Positions 16,890 through 26,600 of a DNA stretch of 64,000 nt are shown in pieces. The DNA lies in the NCBI RefSeq assembly GCF_026283965.1, contig NZ_JAPDPD010000005.1, positions 1-64,000 of the forward strand, read 5' to 3'. Numbering within the stretch: the first letter of the stretch is position 1; the number at the start of each line of letters is the position of its first letter. The position numbers and the translations under genes were made by a program. The DNA is from Dyella subtropica (GTDB lineage Bacteria > Pseudomonadota > Gammaproteobacteria > Xanthomonadales > Rhodanobacteraceae). The notes beneath the pieces were generated by a model. The model was not told the DNA's origin. It saw nothing but the letters and a program-made list of their open reading frames with translations, and did not search any database.

Positions 16890-17465
16890 ATGAGTGCGAC
16901 AGGCTCGATGTACCGGACCGCCGCCATGGTCGCCCTGCTCATGGTCATGGGCGGCGCAACGGCCGCGGAAAAAGCGGAAAAGCATGCCCCCAGCGATGCC
17001 GACATGATCGCCAGTGCGATGCGCGCGGCGCCGGCAGGGGTTGCGAAAGGTGCGACCATCATTGTCGTGGACAAGGATGGCAAGATGCGCACGCTGCGCA
17101 AAGGCACGAACGATTTCACCTGCATGCCGGACAATCCGGCGATTCCAGGCCCGGCTGCCATGTGCATGGACAAGAACGCGATGGAATGGGTCCAGGCGTA
17201 CATGGACCACAAGCCACCGACGGCCGGCAAGGTCGGCATGATGTACATGCTCACGGGCGGCACGGATGCGAGCAACACCGATCCGTATGCGCAGAAGCCC
17301 GACGCTGGCAACCATTGGATCAAGACCGGGCCACATTTCATGATCGTCGGCGCGGACGCGGCGTTCTACAGCACGTATCCGAAGAAGGCAGACCCGGATA
17401 CATCCATGCCCTACATCATGTGGGCAGGCACGCCGTATGAGCACTTGATGGCGCCCGTGAAATAA
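16890..17465 (+). CDS. secreted protein of unknown function
   Basis: The 191-residue product starts at 16890 behind a GGAGG site. It has a clean signal peptide ([21 protein letters not shown]). The mature part is rich in Met, Pro and Gly and carries two Cys (FTCMPDN and [13 protein letters not shown]) that could form a disulfide, then [22 protein letters not shown] and [15 protein letters not shown] know many similar unannotated proteins in proteobacteria but cannot name a domain. A terminator follows directly. It is divergent from hutU, with a 230-bp shared upstream region in which I see no operator. Confidence 0.8.
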   Translation: MSATGSMYRTAAMVALLMVMGGATAAEKAEKHAPSDADMIASAMRAAPAGVAKGATIIVVDKDGKMRTLRKGTNDFTCMPDNPAIPGPAAMCMDKNAMEWVQAYMDHKPPTAGKVGMMYMLTGGTDASNTDPYAQKPDAGNHWIKTGPHFMIVGADAAFYSTYPKKADPDTSMPYIMWAGTPYEHLMAPVK

Positions 17466-17487
17466 GCCAGATCCTGAGTACTTGCAC

Positions 17488-17516
17488 CCGGCCGGCGCCC
17501 AACGCCGGCCGGCTTT
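17488..17516 (+). terminator. intrinsic terminator
   Basis: CCGGCCGGCG and CGCCGGCCGG pair perfectly over 10 bp around the loop CCCAA and are followed by CTTT. It lies 22 bp past the stop of the secreted-protein gene. Confidence 0.7.
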
Positions 17517-17572
17517 GTATCGATGTCCGAAAACGGCGAGTCGATGTCTTCGGAGGGTGCTAGCCTGCACCC

Positions 17573-19081
17573 ATGCAAGACACCCACGCCCCCCATCTTC
17601 CCGACCCACGCATTTGCGATCAGGCCCGACTGAGCCGCGACGCGCGCTTCGACGGCCTGTTCTTCACCGCCGTCACCAGCACGCGGATCTACTGCCGGCC
17701 GGTATGCCCTGCCCCGTCGCCAAAACCGGAGAACGTGCGCTATTACGCCAGCGCCGCGGCGGCGGAAGCGGCCGGATTCCGCCCTTGCTTGCGCTGCCGG
17801 CCGGAGCTGGCGCCGGGGAATGACGCATGGCAACGCGGCGACCACGTCATCGCCCGCACGCTGAAGCTGATGGAACAGAACTCCTTGGAGCAGGACTCGC
17901 TGGAGCAGATCGCGCAGCGCGTCGGCATCGGCGGGCGGCAGCTGCGTCGTTTGTTCGTGGAACGGCTCGGCGCGCCGCCGATCAGCGTGCACACCACCCG
18001 TCGCCTGCTGTTCGCAAAACAGTTGCTGACGGAGACGAACATGCCGGTGACGGACGTCGCGCTGGCATCGGGCTTCCGCAGCTTGCGCCGTTTCAACGCC
18101 GCGTTTCAGCAAGCGAATCGCATGCCGCCGCGCGAGCTGCGGCGGCATCCCACCAAGGCGACCGGCGATGCCTTGACCTTGCGCCTCGGCTATCGCCCGC
18201 CTTATGACTTCGAAGCGATCCTGAGCTTCCTGCGCACGCGCTCGCTGCCCGGTGTGGAGCAAGTCGACGAACATAGCTACGCACGCGTGTTCGGCCCTGC
18301 CGAAGCCCCTGGCTGGTTGCGGCTGAGCGCCTGGCCCGGCGACGAGCACGCGCTGCAATTGCAGCTGCATTGTCCGCAACCGGCACAGATGCTCGGCGTG
18401 GTGACCAAGCTACGCCGCATGTTCGATCTGGACGCGGACCCGCAATCCATCGGCGACGTATTGCACGCCAGCAAGGTATTGAAACCCATGCACCAGCGGC
18501 GCCCCGGCCTGCGCCTGCCGGGCGGCTGGGACGGCTTCGAGATTGCCGTGCGTGCGGTTCTCGGCCAGCAAGTCAGTGTCGCGGCGGCGCGCACGCTGGC
18601 GACGCGCATCGTGCAGCGCTACGGGACGCCTGTGAACACACCAACCGTTCCCGGTCTGGAGCGCCTGTTCCCTGGCCCGGAGCTGCTGGTCGAAGCCGAT
18701 CTGCGCGAAGTCGGCCTGACCACGGCGCGTGCCGCCACCGTGCGCGGCGTCGCCCAGGCATTGCTGGATGGCCGCATCGATTTCCGCAGCGAACAGCCGT
18801 TGGACGAATTCGTTGCACGCTGGGTGGAGCTGGCCGGCATCGGCGAATGGACCGCGCACTATATGGCGATGCGCGCGCTGAGCCATCCCGACGCTTTTCC
18901 CGCCGCCGATCTGATCCTGCGCCGCGCCGCCGCTCCCGACGGCCCCGAGCTAAGCACCAAGGCCCTCACCAACCTGGCCGAAGCCTGGCGCCCCTGGCGC
19001 GCTTACGCCGTGATGCATCTGTGGCGCAGCGCCAGCGACACTGCAGCCGCGCGTGCAAAGCCGGCAAAGACCAGGAGATAA
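17573..19081 (+). CDS. Ada-type sensor fused to AlkA DNA-3-methyladenine glycosylase II
   Basis: The 502-residue fusion has an N-terminal Ada methylphosphotriester domain with four zinc Cys (Cys41, Cys45, Cys72, Cys75; YCRPVCPA and PCLRCRPE), then an AraC-type helix-turn-helix (about 95-190), an AlkA N-terminal domain (about 200-300) and an HhH-GPD glycosylase domain with [16 protein letters not shown] and the catalytic Asp446. By family knowledge, phosphotriester methyl transfer to the N-terminal Cys turns such proteins into transcription activators, while the C-terminus excises alkylated purines. The Ada O6-methyltransferase domain is missing but is supplied by the next gene, 4 bp downstream. 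Confidence 0.94.
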   Translation: MQDTHAPHLPDPRICDQARLSRDARFDGLFFTAVTSTRIYCRPVCPAPSPKPENVRYYASAAAAEAAGFRPCLRCRPELAPGNDAWQRGDHVIARTLKLMEQNSLEQDSLEQIAQRVGIGGRQLRRLFVERLGAPPISVHTTRRLLFAKQLLTETNMPVTDVALASGFRSLRRFNAAFQQANRMPPRELRRHPTKATGDALTLRLGYRPPYDFEAILSFLRTRSLPGVEQVDEHSYARVFGPAEAPGWLRLSAWPGDEHALQLQLHCPQPAQMLGVVTKLRRMFDLDADPQSIGDVLHASKVLKPMHQRRPGLRLPGGWDGFEIAVRAVLGQQVSVAAARTLATRIVQRYGTPVNTPTVPGLERLFPGPELLVEADLREVGLTTARAATVRGVAQALLDGRIDFRSEQPLDEFVARWVELAGIGEWTAHYMAMRALSHPDAFPAADLILRRAAAPDGPELSTKALTNLAEAWRPWRAYAVMHLWRSASDTAAARAKPAKTRR

Positions 19082-19085
19082 GTGC

Positions 19086-19604
19086 ATGCCGAATGCGAAC
19101 GCCCCCATCTGGTACGACGAGATGCCCACGCCGATCGGCTGCCTGCGACTGGTCGCCGACGCGCAGGGTGTGCGCGAGATCTGGTTCGAAACCGGCCGTC
19201 ACAAGAAGACGCCGGACCCTAGCTGGATACGCGCCGCGGAACCGCTGGCCGCAGTACGGCGCCAACTGGATGAATATTTCGCTGGGGATCGGCAGTGCTT
19301 CGATCTGCGCCTGCATCCGGTGGGCACGCCATTCCAGCTAGAGGTCTGGCACGAACTGGGACGGATTCCGTATGGCGTGACGATCAGCTATGCCGACCTC
19401 GCACGCCGCATCGGTCAGCCGCTGGCGGTGCGCGCCGTCGGCGCCGCAAATGGCCGCAACCCGCTACCTATCGTCTTGCCCTGCCATCGAGTGATCGGCA
19501 GCGACGGCAGCCTCACCGGTTTCGGCGGCGGCTTGCCGACCAAGCGCTTTTTGTTGTCGATGGAAGATCGTGTCGCGCACGGCGACCTGTTCGCCATGCC
19601 CTGA
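19086..19604 (+). CDS. ogt: methylated-DNA-protein cysteine methyltransferase
   Basis: The 172-residue protein carries the suicidal active site [19 protein letters not shown] with Cys133, preceded by the helix-turn-helix segment [16 protein letters not shown] and ANGRNPLPI. It removes methyl from O6-methylguanine in DNA irreversibly. GGAGATAAGTGC just before the ATG at 19086 overlaps the previous stop, so the two repair genes are translationally close and form an adaptive-response-like operon. The long ORF upstream start (19053) overlaps alkA and is not needed. Confidence 0.95.
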   Translation: MPNANAPIWYDEMPTPIGCLRLVADAQGVREIWFETGRHKKTPDPSWIRAAEPLAAVRRQLDEYFAGDRQCFDLRLHPVGTPFQLEVWHELGRIPYGVTISYADLARRIGQPLAVRAVGAANGRNPLPIVLPCHRVIGSDGSLTGFGGGLPTKRFLLSMEDRVAHGDLFAMP

Positions 19605-19744
19605 CTGTAGGAGCGCACCCTGTGCGCGAAAGGGGGCGCCAGCCCCCTGCATAACAGGCATGATTGGAAAGCGCTTCGCTTGCTAAGCGGTGATACACCA
19701 CAGGGGGCGTCCGCCCCCTTCGCGCACAGGGTGCGCTCCTACAG
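19605..19744. repeat. REP doublet (REPIN-like), GTAGGAGCGCACCC type
   Basis: Two copies of CTGTAGGAGCGCACCCTG continuing TGCGCGAA lie in inverted orientation at 19605-19638 and about 19702-19744, nearly perfect apart from a 1-bp indel, around a spacer of about 65 bp. The repeat begins at the base after the ogt stop. It is probably a non-autonomous REPIN mobilised by a RAYT protein elsewhere; it can also end transcription. Confidence 0.8.
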
Positions 19745-19759
19745 GTGTCAGGCCAGCAC

Positions 19760-20221
19760 TCAATGTTGTGGGGGGTTTGGTGCCGTCGTAGAACTCGATG
19801 ACTTTTGCTTCGGTGGTGACGACGGCTGCGGAAGCACGGGCGCCACCGACGTTGCTGCACGATAGCGATCCAGCAGATCGCGCTGGCGAGCGTTGTAGCG
19901 ATCGCGCTGCGCCTGGTCGCTCAGGTCCAGTGCGCCGGTTGCCGTTGGGTCGTTGGCAAAAGGCCGGCGGATGGCGGCGGCATTGCGCTGCCGCTGCTCC
20001 TCCTGCACCTGGTTCTTCTGCAGCTGGTCCATCAGCAATGCCTGCTGATTGGCCTGTTGCGCCTGGATGGCCGAGTAGTTGACCGGCGGTGGCGACGTGA
20101 CGGGCTTCTGTTGCCACGCCATGACGGCGCTGGCAGGAAGCAGCAAGCAAAGACCGATGGCCGGCCAGACAAGCCGGCGAGTACGTGTTAGCGAAGAGCA
20201 GAAGGGAGATGTAATGGTCAT
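19760..20221 (-). CDS. exported Gln-rich protein of unknown function
   Basis: The 153-residue product has an N-terminal signal sequence (RLVWPAIGLCLLLPASAVMA) and a mature chain rich in Gln, Asn, Pro and Ser without a known domain. The central part (AQQANQQALLMDQLQKNQVQEEQRQRN) is likely to be a coiled coil. The tail PQPSSPPKQKSSSSTTAPNPPQ is low-complexity. It is divergent from the phosphodiesterase gene, with a 52-bp gap. Whether the two are functionally linked is not clear. Confidence 0.65.
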   Translation of the reverse strand: MTITSPFCSSLTRTRRLVWPAIGLCLLLPASAVMAWQQKPVTSPPPVNYSAIQAQQANQQALLMDQLQKNQVQEEQRQRNAAAIRRPFANDPTATGALDLSDQAQRDRYNARQRDLLDRYRAATSVAPVLPQPSSPPKQKSSSSTTAPNPPQH

Positions 20222-20273
20222 ATGACTGCGCGATCATTCCCGGATTGCCTGATCAGATCGTAGGGACTCGCGT

Positions 20274-21551
20274 ATGAAATTCCCGTTTCGCTTGTTGTTG
20301 TGTTTCGTTGTCGCGTTCAGCGCCGGGTGTGCCACGCAGCCACCGACTCCGTCTGCCGCGACCAGCGTATCGGCCCCCAAGGCCGCTCCGGCTCCCCTGC
20401 TGCTGATCTCCATCGACGGCTACCGCGCCGACTACATCGAGCGCAACCAGAGTCCGGTGCTGGCCTCGCTGGCCAAGGACGGCGTCAAAGCCGAATCCAT
20501 GCAGCCGTCGTTCCCGTCGCTGACCTTCCCGAACCACTACACCATCGTCACCGGCCTGCGCCCCGACCATCACGGCATGGTCAACAACACCATGCGCGAC
20601 CCCCAACTGGGCGAGTTCACCTTGAGCAACCGCGAGGCTGGCGCCGATGGGCGCTGGTGGGCACAAGGCACGCCTCTTTGGGAAACCGCGGGTCGCAGCG
20701 GGCTGAAGACCGCCACCATGTTCTGGCCGGGTACCGAGGCGCCGATCCATGATTACCGCCCGGATCATTGGCGCCCTTACGACGCCGCAGTGACGCCCGA
20801 TCAGCGTGTGGACCAGGTGCTGGAATGGCTGGACTTGCCGGCTGACCAACGTCCGAGCTTCCTGACCCTTTACTTCGACGACGTCGACCATGCCGGCCAC
20901 GAGCACGGCCCCGACTCGCCACAGGTCAACGCTGCGCTGGGCAAGGTCGACGCCGCGCTCGCGCGTCTGGTGGATGGCCTCAAGCAACGCCAACTGTTCG
21001 ACCACATCAACCTGATCCTGGTCTCCGACCACGGCATGGCCAGCGCCCCGGCGAAGAACAGCGTGATGATCGAAAAGCTGATTCCGCTGGACCACGTGCA
21101 AACCGTGAGCAAGGGCGTACTCGCCGGCTTCAACCCCAAACCCGGCTACGACTTCGCCAAGATCGAAGCAAAACTGGAAAAGCCGCAGAAGCACATGCAG
21201 TGCTGGGACAAAACCCGCGTGCCCGCGCGCTTCATCTACGGCAACAACCCACGCGTACCGCAACTGCTATGTCTGGCCAACGTAGGCTGGCACATCACCA
21301 CCAAGGCCGACCAGGCCAAGAAGCTCAAAGACGGCAAACTCAGCCTGGGCGAGCACGGTTACGACAACAGCGATCCGAGCATGCAAGCACTATTCGTCGC
21401 GCATGGCCCCGCGTTCCGCGAAGGCGCACAGCTGCCCTCGTTCCCGAATGTGGACGTCTATCCGTTGATGACACATCTGCTGCAACTGGCACCGGCGAAA
21501 AACGACGGCGACTTCGATGCAGTGAAGGAAGCGCTCAAGCCCGGCATGTGA
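20274..21551 (+). CDS. ectonucleotide pyrophosphatase/phosphodiesterase-type lipoprotein
   Basis: The 425-residue protein has a lipobox (LLLCFVVAFSAGC) and a type I phosphodiesterase/nucleotide pyrophosphatase domain of the alkaline phosphatase superfamily. LLISIDGYRADYIER holds the first metal Asp. SMQPSFPSLTFPNHYTIVTG holds the nucleophile Thr. YFDDVDHAGHEHGPDS, VSDHGMASAP and LGEHGYDN hold the remaining metal ligands. The family hydrolyses nucleotide phosphodiester or pyrophosphate bonds with two Zn ions. It is probably anchored in the envelope facing the periplasm. The usual length is about 420 residues, so it is complete. Confidence 0.93.
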   Translation: MKFPFRLLLCFVVAFSAGCATQPPTPSAATSVSAPKAAPAPLLLISIDGYRADYIERNQSPVLASLAKDGVKAESMQPSFPSLTFPNHYTIVTGLRPDHHGMVNNTMRDPQLGEFTLSNREAGADGRWWAQGTPLWETAGRSGLKTATMFWPGTEAPIHDYRPDHWRPYDAAVTPDQRVDQVLEWLDLPADQRPSFLTLYFDDVDHAGHEHGPDSPQVNAALGKVDAALARLVDGLKQRQLFDHINLILVSDHGMASAPAKNSVMIEKLIPLDHVQTVSKGVLAGFNPKPGYDFAKIEAKLEKPQKHMQCWDKTRVPARFIYGNNPRVPQLLCLANVGWHITTKADQAKKLKDGKLSLGEHGYDNSDPSMQALFVAHGPAFREGAQLPSFPNVDVYPLMTHLLQLAPAKNDGDFDAVKEALKPGM

Positions 21552-21688
21552 TTTCCAATGAGTGCATCTGCGCGAGCCACTCTTGCTCACTAGACCGTGT
21601 TTGGTAAGACATGGATGTCTTACTTTCGGCCCAAGCCTTCGATGACGCCAGCCTCATCCCTAGCCGCGGAATTACCCCGCAGGCCTGG

Positions 21689-22009
21689 CTATTCGCGCCC
21701 CTCGACATAAGCCATTGCAGCGACGGAAAGATTCTGAAATTGGCTTTTTGATTCAACGGTCAAGGCAACCCACTCCTTCATTGGACGGCCCTTCCCACTC
21801 GGATCCCAAAGAAGGGCCCCGGTCATCTCCATGGCTTTGCCGTGAGCCATGCCGGTCAACTTGAACACAACCGTTTCTTTGTGTTGCGCGACAAATGCCT
21901 TTCCGTCGATTTTCAGACAGGGCTTGCCGAACATCTGGCTGACGACCACCCCTTTCTTCAACAAGAGAGTGTCGCGAAGCTTTTCGTACTCGATGATTGC
22001 CGTCGTCAT
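21689..22009 (-). CDS. small protein with TfoX-N/YjbR-like fold (tentative)
   Basis: The 106-residue cytoplasmic product contains LLLKKGVVVSQMFGKPCLKIDGKAF and ETVVFKLTG, the strand pattern of TfoX N-terminal and MmcQ/YjbR-like domains, followed by LLWDPSGKGRPMKEWVAL. The specific family is uncertain. Nothing indicates a competence role. It stands alone, convergent with the phosphodiesterase gene. Confidence 0.65.
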   Translation of the reverse strand: MTTAIIEYEKLRDTLLLKKGVVVSQMFGKPCLKIDGKAFVAQHKETVVFKLTGMAHGKAMEMTGALLWDPSGKGRPMKEWVALTVESKSQFQNLSVAAMAYVEGRE

Positions 22010-22052
22010 TACTCCCCTCGTCCCTCTGCCCGAAGCATTCCCGCGAACACTT

Positions 22053-22092
22053 GCCCCTCACCCTGTACACAAATAGGCGAACGAGGCAAAGG
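22053..22092. repeat. degenerate CTCTCCC palindrome
   Basis: CCCCTCACCCTGTACACAAATAGGCGAACGAGG resembles the copies at 119 and 6959 with several stem mismatches. It marks repeat decay just upstream of the following remnant. Confidence 0.45.
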
Positions 22093-22112
22093 AAGTCAAT
22101 CTGCTTCATGGC

Positions 22113-22172
22113 ATCCCCAGCGACAGCGGTCCTGGCAACGGCGCCAGCCGATACAGCCGCCAAGCGATCAGC
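22113..22172 (-). pseudogene. 60-bp sequence resembling the 3' end of the MFS gene at 31.3 kb
   Basis: Aligned without gaps, 45 of 60 bases equal 31278-31337, the 3' end of the MFS transporter gene. On the minus strand both can be read as LIAWRLY-LAPLPGP. No other part of the transporter is present here. It is either a gene relic or a dispersed repeat that also supplies the transporter's C-terminal tail. Confidence 0.5.
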
Positions 22173-22249
22173 CACCGGGTGTCTTTCGGCACAGGGGCGA
22201 CCAGCGCGGTAGCATGGCGTCCTCCCGTCTGGTTTGTCCGGAACAAGCA

Positions 22250-22723
22250 ATGATCAACAACGACGTACTGCGCAGCATCCGCTACATGCTCGATCTCAGC
22301 GACATCAAGGTCGTCGAGATCATCAAGCTGGCCGATGCGGATTTCCCGGTCGAGAAAGTGGACGTGCAGGCGTTCCTGAAAAAGGATGAGGAGGATGGCT
22401 ACGTCGAATGCGGCAACGACGTCCTCGCGCGCTTCCTCGACGGATTGGTATTTCACTATCGCGGCAGGGACGAAAGTCTGCCGCCGCGCCCGGTAGAAAA
22501 GCGCGTCACCAACAACGTTGTGCTGAAGAAGCTTCGTGTCGCGTTCCAGCTGAAAGACGTGGACATGCACCAGGCCTTCCAGGACGCCGGCTTCCCGATC
22601 TCCAAGCCGGAACTCACCGCACTGTTCCGCCAACCCGACCACAAGAACTTCCGCCTCTGCGGCGATCAACTGCTGCGCAATTTCCTCAAGGGATTGACGA
22701 TGCGCGTGCGGGGCAGCGGCTGA
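22250..22723 (+). CDS. DUF1456 (YehS-like) protein
   Basis: The 157-residue protein consists of two DUF1456 repeats. The first begins MINNDVLRSIRYMLDLSDIK and the second VTNNVVLKKLRVAFQLKDVD. Each continues with a helix, a Phe-Leu-Lys/Arg segment and a C-terminal LxxFLxGL helix. The internal duplication is clear. YehS-type proteins are cytoplasmic and of unknown function. The start at 22250 is chosen because the family begins at MINND; the upstream part of the frame is not conserved and covers the remnant at 22113. Confidence 0.92.
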   Translation: MINNDVLRSIRYMLDLSDIKVVEIIKLADADFPVEKVDVQAFLKKDEEDGYVECGNDVLARFLDGLVFHYRGRDESLPPRPVEKRVTNNVVLKKLRVAFQLKDVDMHQAFQDAGFPISKPELTALFRQPDHKNFRLCGDQLLRNFLKGLTMRVRGSG

Positions 22724-23133
22724 ACGCTGAAAGTCCAACCTGACCCTTGTTTTGCAGCACGGGCTTGCTACCACATGTTGCACGAGGGCACTCCGTTCGA
22801 TCCGATACGCGCCTTCGGCTGATCACGCTGACGGTCGCAGGCTGGAACCGGGGTATGGCTTCGAACCAGCACTCTGAATAGCCGCGACCGTCGGCACCTG
22901 TGTTGCAGCAGGACCGCACGCGGACCGAGCCATAAAGGGGTGGGCCTTGGAGCCCGTGACTCTGTGCGACGCATAGCGCGCATCTGGACGGACTCCGCGA
23001 TGACCGATGAGTGTTTGGATCATCGCAGACCGCCTAGACGGTCTGCATCCAGAACGGTGACTGGCGCGATCTTGGCGCCGCATGAAACACAGCGGCTGGC
23101 GATCATCTGCACGACGGGACAGCATGTCCCTCC
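22724..23133. other. gene-free region left of the Rhs island
   Basis: No credible ORF. The only structure noted is a perfect 8-bp hairpin GCAGACCG-CCTAGA-CGGTCTGC at about 23025-23046. The segment ends where the 39-bp inverted repeat begins. Confidence 0.5.
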
Positions 23134-23172
23134 GGCTAGGCCGGAGTCGGGCGTTTATGAGTCTATTGACTC
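23134..23172 (+). repeat. left 39-bp inverted repeat of the Rhs island
   Basis: The 39-bp sequence begins GGCTAGGCCGGAGTCGGG and ends GTCTATTGACTC. It matches the reverse complement of 28452-28490 at 36 of 39 positions (differences at repeat positions 7, 15 and 27). The pair encloses the small exported-protein gene and the rhs gene, 5.28 kb, and nothing else. Confidence 0.75.
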
Positions 23173-23232
23173 GGACGGCGAAATGGTGACCCTGATTTCC
23201 AGAGGCCATTCAGACCCTGCCAAGCCACGACA

Positions 23233-23634
23233 TTAATCGCGCAACTTCTTTATAGCATTCATGAAGTCTTTTTTATTTATTTTAAACTTCTTTTCTTCAA
23301 ACCGAACGACACCATTGTAATCAATGAAATAAGATGAACTCGGCGAGACGATTACCTTCGCCCTAACGTTATTATCCATATAGAACTCAGAAGCCGGACG
23401 AGGAGAAAGCATTGAAAGGAATTTCTTCTTATCCATCGCGTACTTACAATACTTTCCCTGACCGATATCAGCCTCAGTCCTCCCCATCACCAAATCAACT
23501 CTAAAATCAATCAGACACACAACTGCCTCGTTAGGATCAATGACATCCCGCTTTATAACTTGCGACACACCATCACGCAGTCCAGCCAGCATTATGACGG
23601 CAAGAAATGCGGCTATTTTTATTTTTCTTAACAC
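23233..23634 (-). CDS. small exported protein, candidate immunity to the Rhs tip
   Basis: The 133-residue product has a GTG start at 23634 behind GAGGGGT. A typical signal peptide (IKIAAFLAVIMLAGLRDGVSQ) is followed by a Lys-rich chain with two Cys (VVCLIDF and KYCKYAMDKKKF). No domain is recognised. The gene is visibly AT-rich compared with the window, and starts 13 bp after the rhs stop. Position directly behind a toxin-tipped rhs gene, small size and foreign composition are those of an immunity gene. Export would place it where a Sec-exported toxin acts. The immunity role is inference. Confidence 0.6.
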   Translation of the reverse strand: MLRKIKIAAFLAVIMLAGLRDGVSQVIKRDVIDPNEAVVCLIDFRVDLVMGRTEADIGQGKYCKYAMDKKKFLSMLSPRPASEFYMDNNVRAKVIVSPSSSYFIDYNGVVRFEEKKFKINKKDFMNAIKKLRD

Positions 23635-23646
23635 CGGATTACCCCT

Positions 23647-26600
23647 CTATTTTCGACCGTAACTTGTTCGAAGAGGCAGACCCATCTCTTGTCGAATGGG
23701 ATTTTCGACCATTCGAACGTTATCTCCGAGCGGATCAGTGGCGCTCGGATTGTCGCTGTAACCCCACGCATGCCCAAGCTCGTGGCCAATTAGCACGGGA
23801 AGAGTAATGGGCTGCATTCCAGCAGTCGTTGGTATCGACGGGAAATCACATATGTCAACAAACACGGTGTGTGGATGACCCTCGCAACCCAAATAATCGG
23901 AAGAAGGGCAGTATTTGTCATTATCCATGTCGCCTGTTGGTCTAATCTCGAATACCGTCGATGACTTCTCTAGATCGCTATTTATTGCGCGCGCAGTCGC
24001 CGAACGACTATTTAATTCAGCGTAGGCATTAATCAAGATCTGTGCAGCCACAGGGTCGCTCGCCACCACCTTTACCATTAAGCCGCTCGGATCATAGTAA
24101 TCAACGGGATCACTACCCACATAGGCATACGTGCTTATCCCGCCCATCAATCCAATCGGATCGCTCTGCTTATACCGCCCCGTGAGCGGATCATAATCGC
24201 GCTGCTGGTTGTAGTACTGCCCGCTTTCTGCGTCGTAGTACTGCCCGGGAAATCGCAGGTTAAAGACGTAGCCATTGCTTGACGTCGGCTGCTGTTCGCC
24301 AAACGGATTGCCCTGGTAGCTCCACTGCCAGATCGCAGCACCGGTAGCATCCGTGATCGCGCGCGTTGTATTGAGCCCGTCGGCATGCACATAGCTCACC
24401 GTGCTGGTGGTGCCGGTTGTATCGACCACCGCCACCGGCAGATCACCCAACCAGATGTAGTCGCGATTGACCGTGCCGTACTCCCCGATCAGCTGACTAC
24501 TCTCGTCATACGCAAAGCGCTGACTGATCGCCTGCGGCAACGTCACGCTCTTGGCGATGCGCTGCCCCAGCACGTTGTAGCTGTAGCTGGCCACGGTCTG
24601 CCCGTTGCGCTGCACCACCGTCAGCCGGTTGCGGCCGTTGTAGCCATAACCATAGGTGTCGCCACCCGCCGCACTGCCGGTGGTGTTGCCGTTGGCGTCA
24701 TAGCTGCGCGCACTGGTGCCGATGCTGGTCAGCCAGTGCGTGCCGCTCTGGTAGCCGTACGTGCCCGTCGCTAATCCGCTGGCGGTCTTGCTCAACCGAT
24801 CCCCGGTCTTGCTGTAGGTGTACGCCTCGATCGCGGCGCCACTGGCGTTGTTGACGCCGGTGAGGCGGTACAGCGGGTCGTAGGCGTAGCTCTCAACGGC
24901 AGGGTTGGCGCCGGGCGCATTGCCCAGCGCGGTGGGGTTGCCCATCGCATCCCGGGCGAAGTGCAGGTTGAGCGCGGGGCTGGTGACGTCGGTCAGCGCG
25001 TAGTTGGCGTCGTAGCTGCGCGTGACGGTCTGGCCGTTGCCCAGGGTGTAGCTCGCAATCGGGCCGAACGGGAGATAGGTGATGCCGCTGACGGCCGTGC
25101 CGGCCGAGGTACCCGGCGGGGTGACCGTCACGGTGGTGACCCGCCCGGCGCCATCCCGCATGTACTGCGTCGCGGTCGTGCTCGGTGTGATGACGCTGCT
25201 GAGGCGATCCCCCAGGGTGTAGCTGTACTGGGTCACGTCGGTCTGTGTGGACTGCACTTGGCGCTTCTGGATGACGTTGCCGCGCGCGTCGTAGCAGAAC
25301 ACGGTAGTCACGGCGTTCTCGATCACGCGCGTCAGACGGCCGACCGGAGACGAACTGCTGCACCCGGTGACGCTGTTGGCCTCGTCGTAGGTGTAGCCGA
25401 CGTTGAGCGTGGGGTCGGTGTAGGTGGTGGCGATGCGGCGGTTGAGCGCGTCGTAGCTGGAGGTGCTGACGTTGCCCTTGGCGTCGGTCTGCTGCGTGCG
25501 GTTGCCGGCGGCATCGACGACGTACGCCGTGGTGCCGGTATCCGGACTGTGCACGGCCTTGGGATTACTTAAACCGTCGTAGTCGTAGGTGGTGTTGAGG
25601 CCATCCGGATCGCCCACGCCCAGCAGCTGGTCGCGCGCGTCGTAGGCGAACACGCTCTGGGTGTTTTGGGTGGCGCTGTCGGTGCCGTTGTAGTTGTCCA
25701 GCGTGCTGACCAGCCGGTTGAGGCCGTCGTAGCCCTGCTTGCGCTGGATGCCCAGCGCATCGGCGGTGTGGACCAGGTTGCCGTTGGCGTCGTAGCTGTC
25801 GGCGAAGCTGGCGTTGAAGACGGTGTGGCTCAGGCCGTCGGTGAGGCCGGTGAGTTGACCCAGGGTGTTGTAGGTGCGGGCCAGCGAGCGGCGCAGCGTG
25901 TTCGCGGCGTCAAAGGTTTCTTCCTTGGTTTTGTTGCCGGCGGCATCGAGCGTGTAGTGGATGCGGTTGCCCAGCGCATCGGTGAGGTCGGTGAGGCGAT
26001 GGGCGGCATCGTAGGTGTAGCTGACGGTGACTCCGTCGGGGTCGGTAATCGAGGCCACCGCAGCGTAAGGGGTGTAAGCAATGGTGGTGGTGGCGTCACC
26101 GGAAGACGCCGCGCCGCTGGGACTGGCACGCACGATCCTCGTCTGCAGCAGGCCACGCGGCATGTAGGTGAGATCGGTGATCACCCCGTTGGCGTCGGTG
26201 AGGCGCGTGACCCGGCCTGCACCGTCGTAAGTGTTGTAGGTCGTGACATGGCCTAGCGCATCGGTGACGGATTTCAGGTCCCCGTGACGGGCGGTGGCGC
26301 TGTCGGTGAGGTAGTAGCTGTAGGTGACAGCATCGGACACGTCCGTGCGCGGGCCGGCCACCGAGAGCAACAGGCCGACCAGCGGGCATTGGCTGGTATC
26401 GATGGCCGTGCAGTAGGTGTAGGTCCGGCGACGCACCCCGGTGGGCGGCGTGCCGCTGGCCGCACAGGTGTAGGACGTTGCGCCAGCCACGGCCGGGTCG
26501 ATCTCGCAGCGCGCTTGCACCTGACCGAAGGCGTTGTAGACCCAGGCAGTGGACGCCACGGTGGCGCCACTGTTGTCCAGCACCGTGCGCGTCAGCGGCA

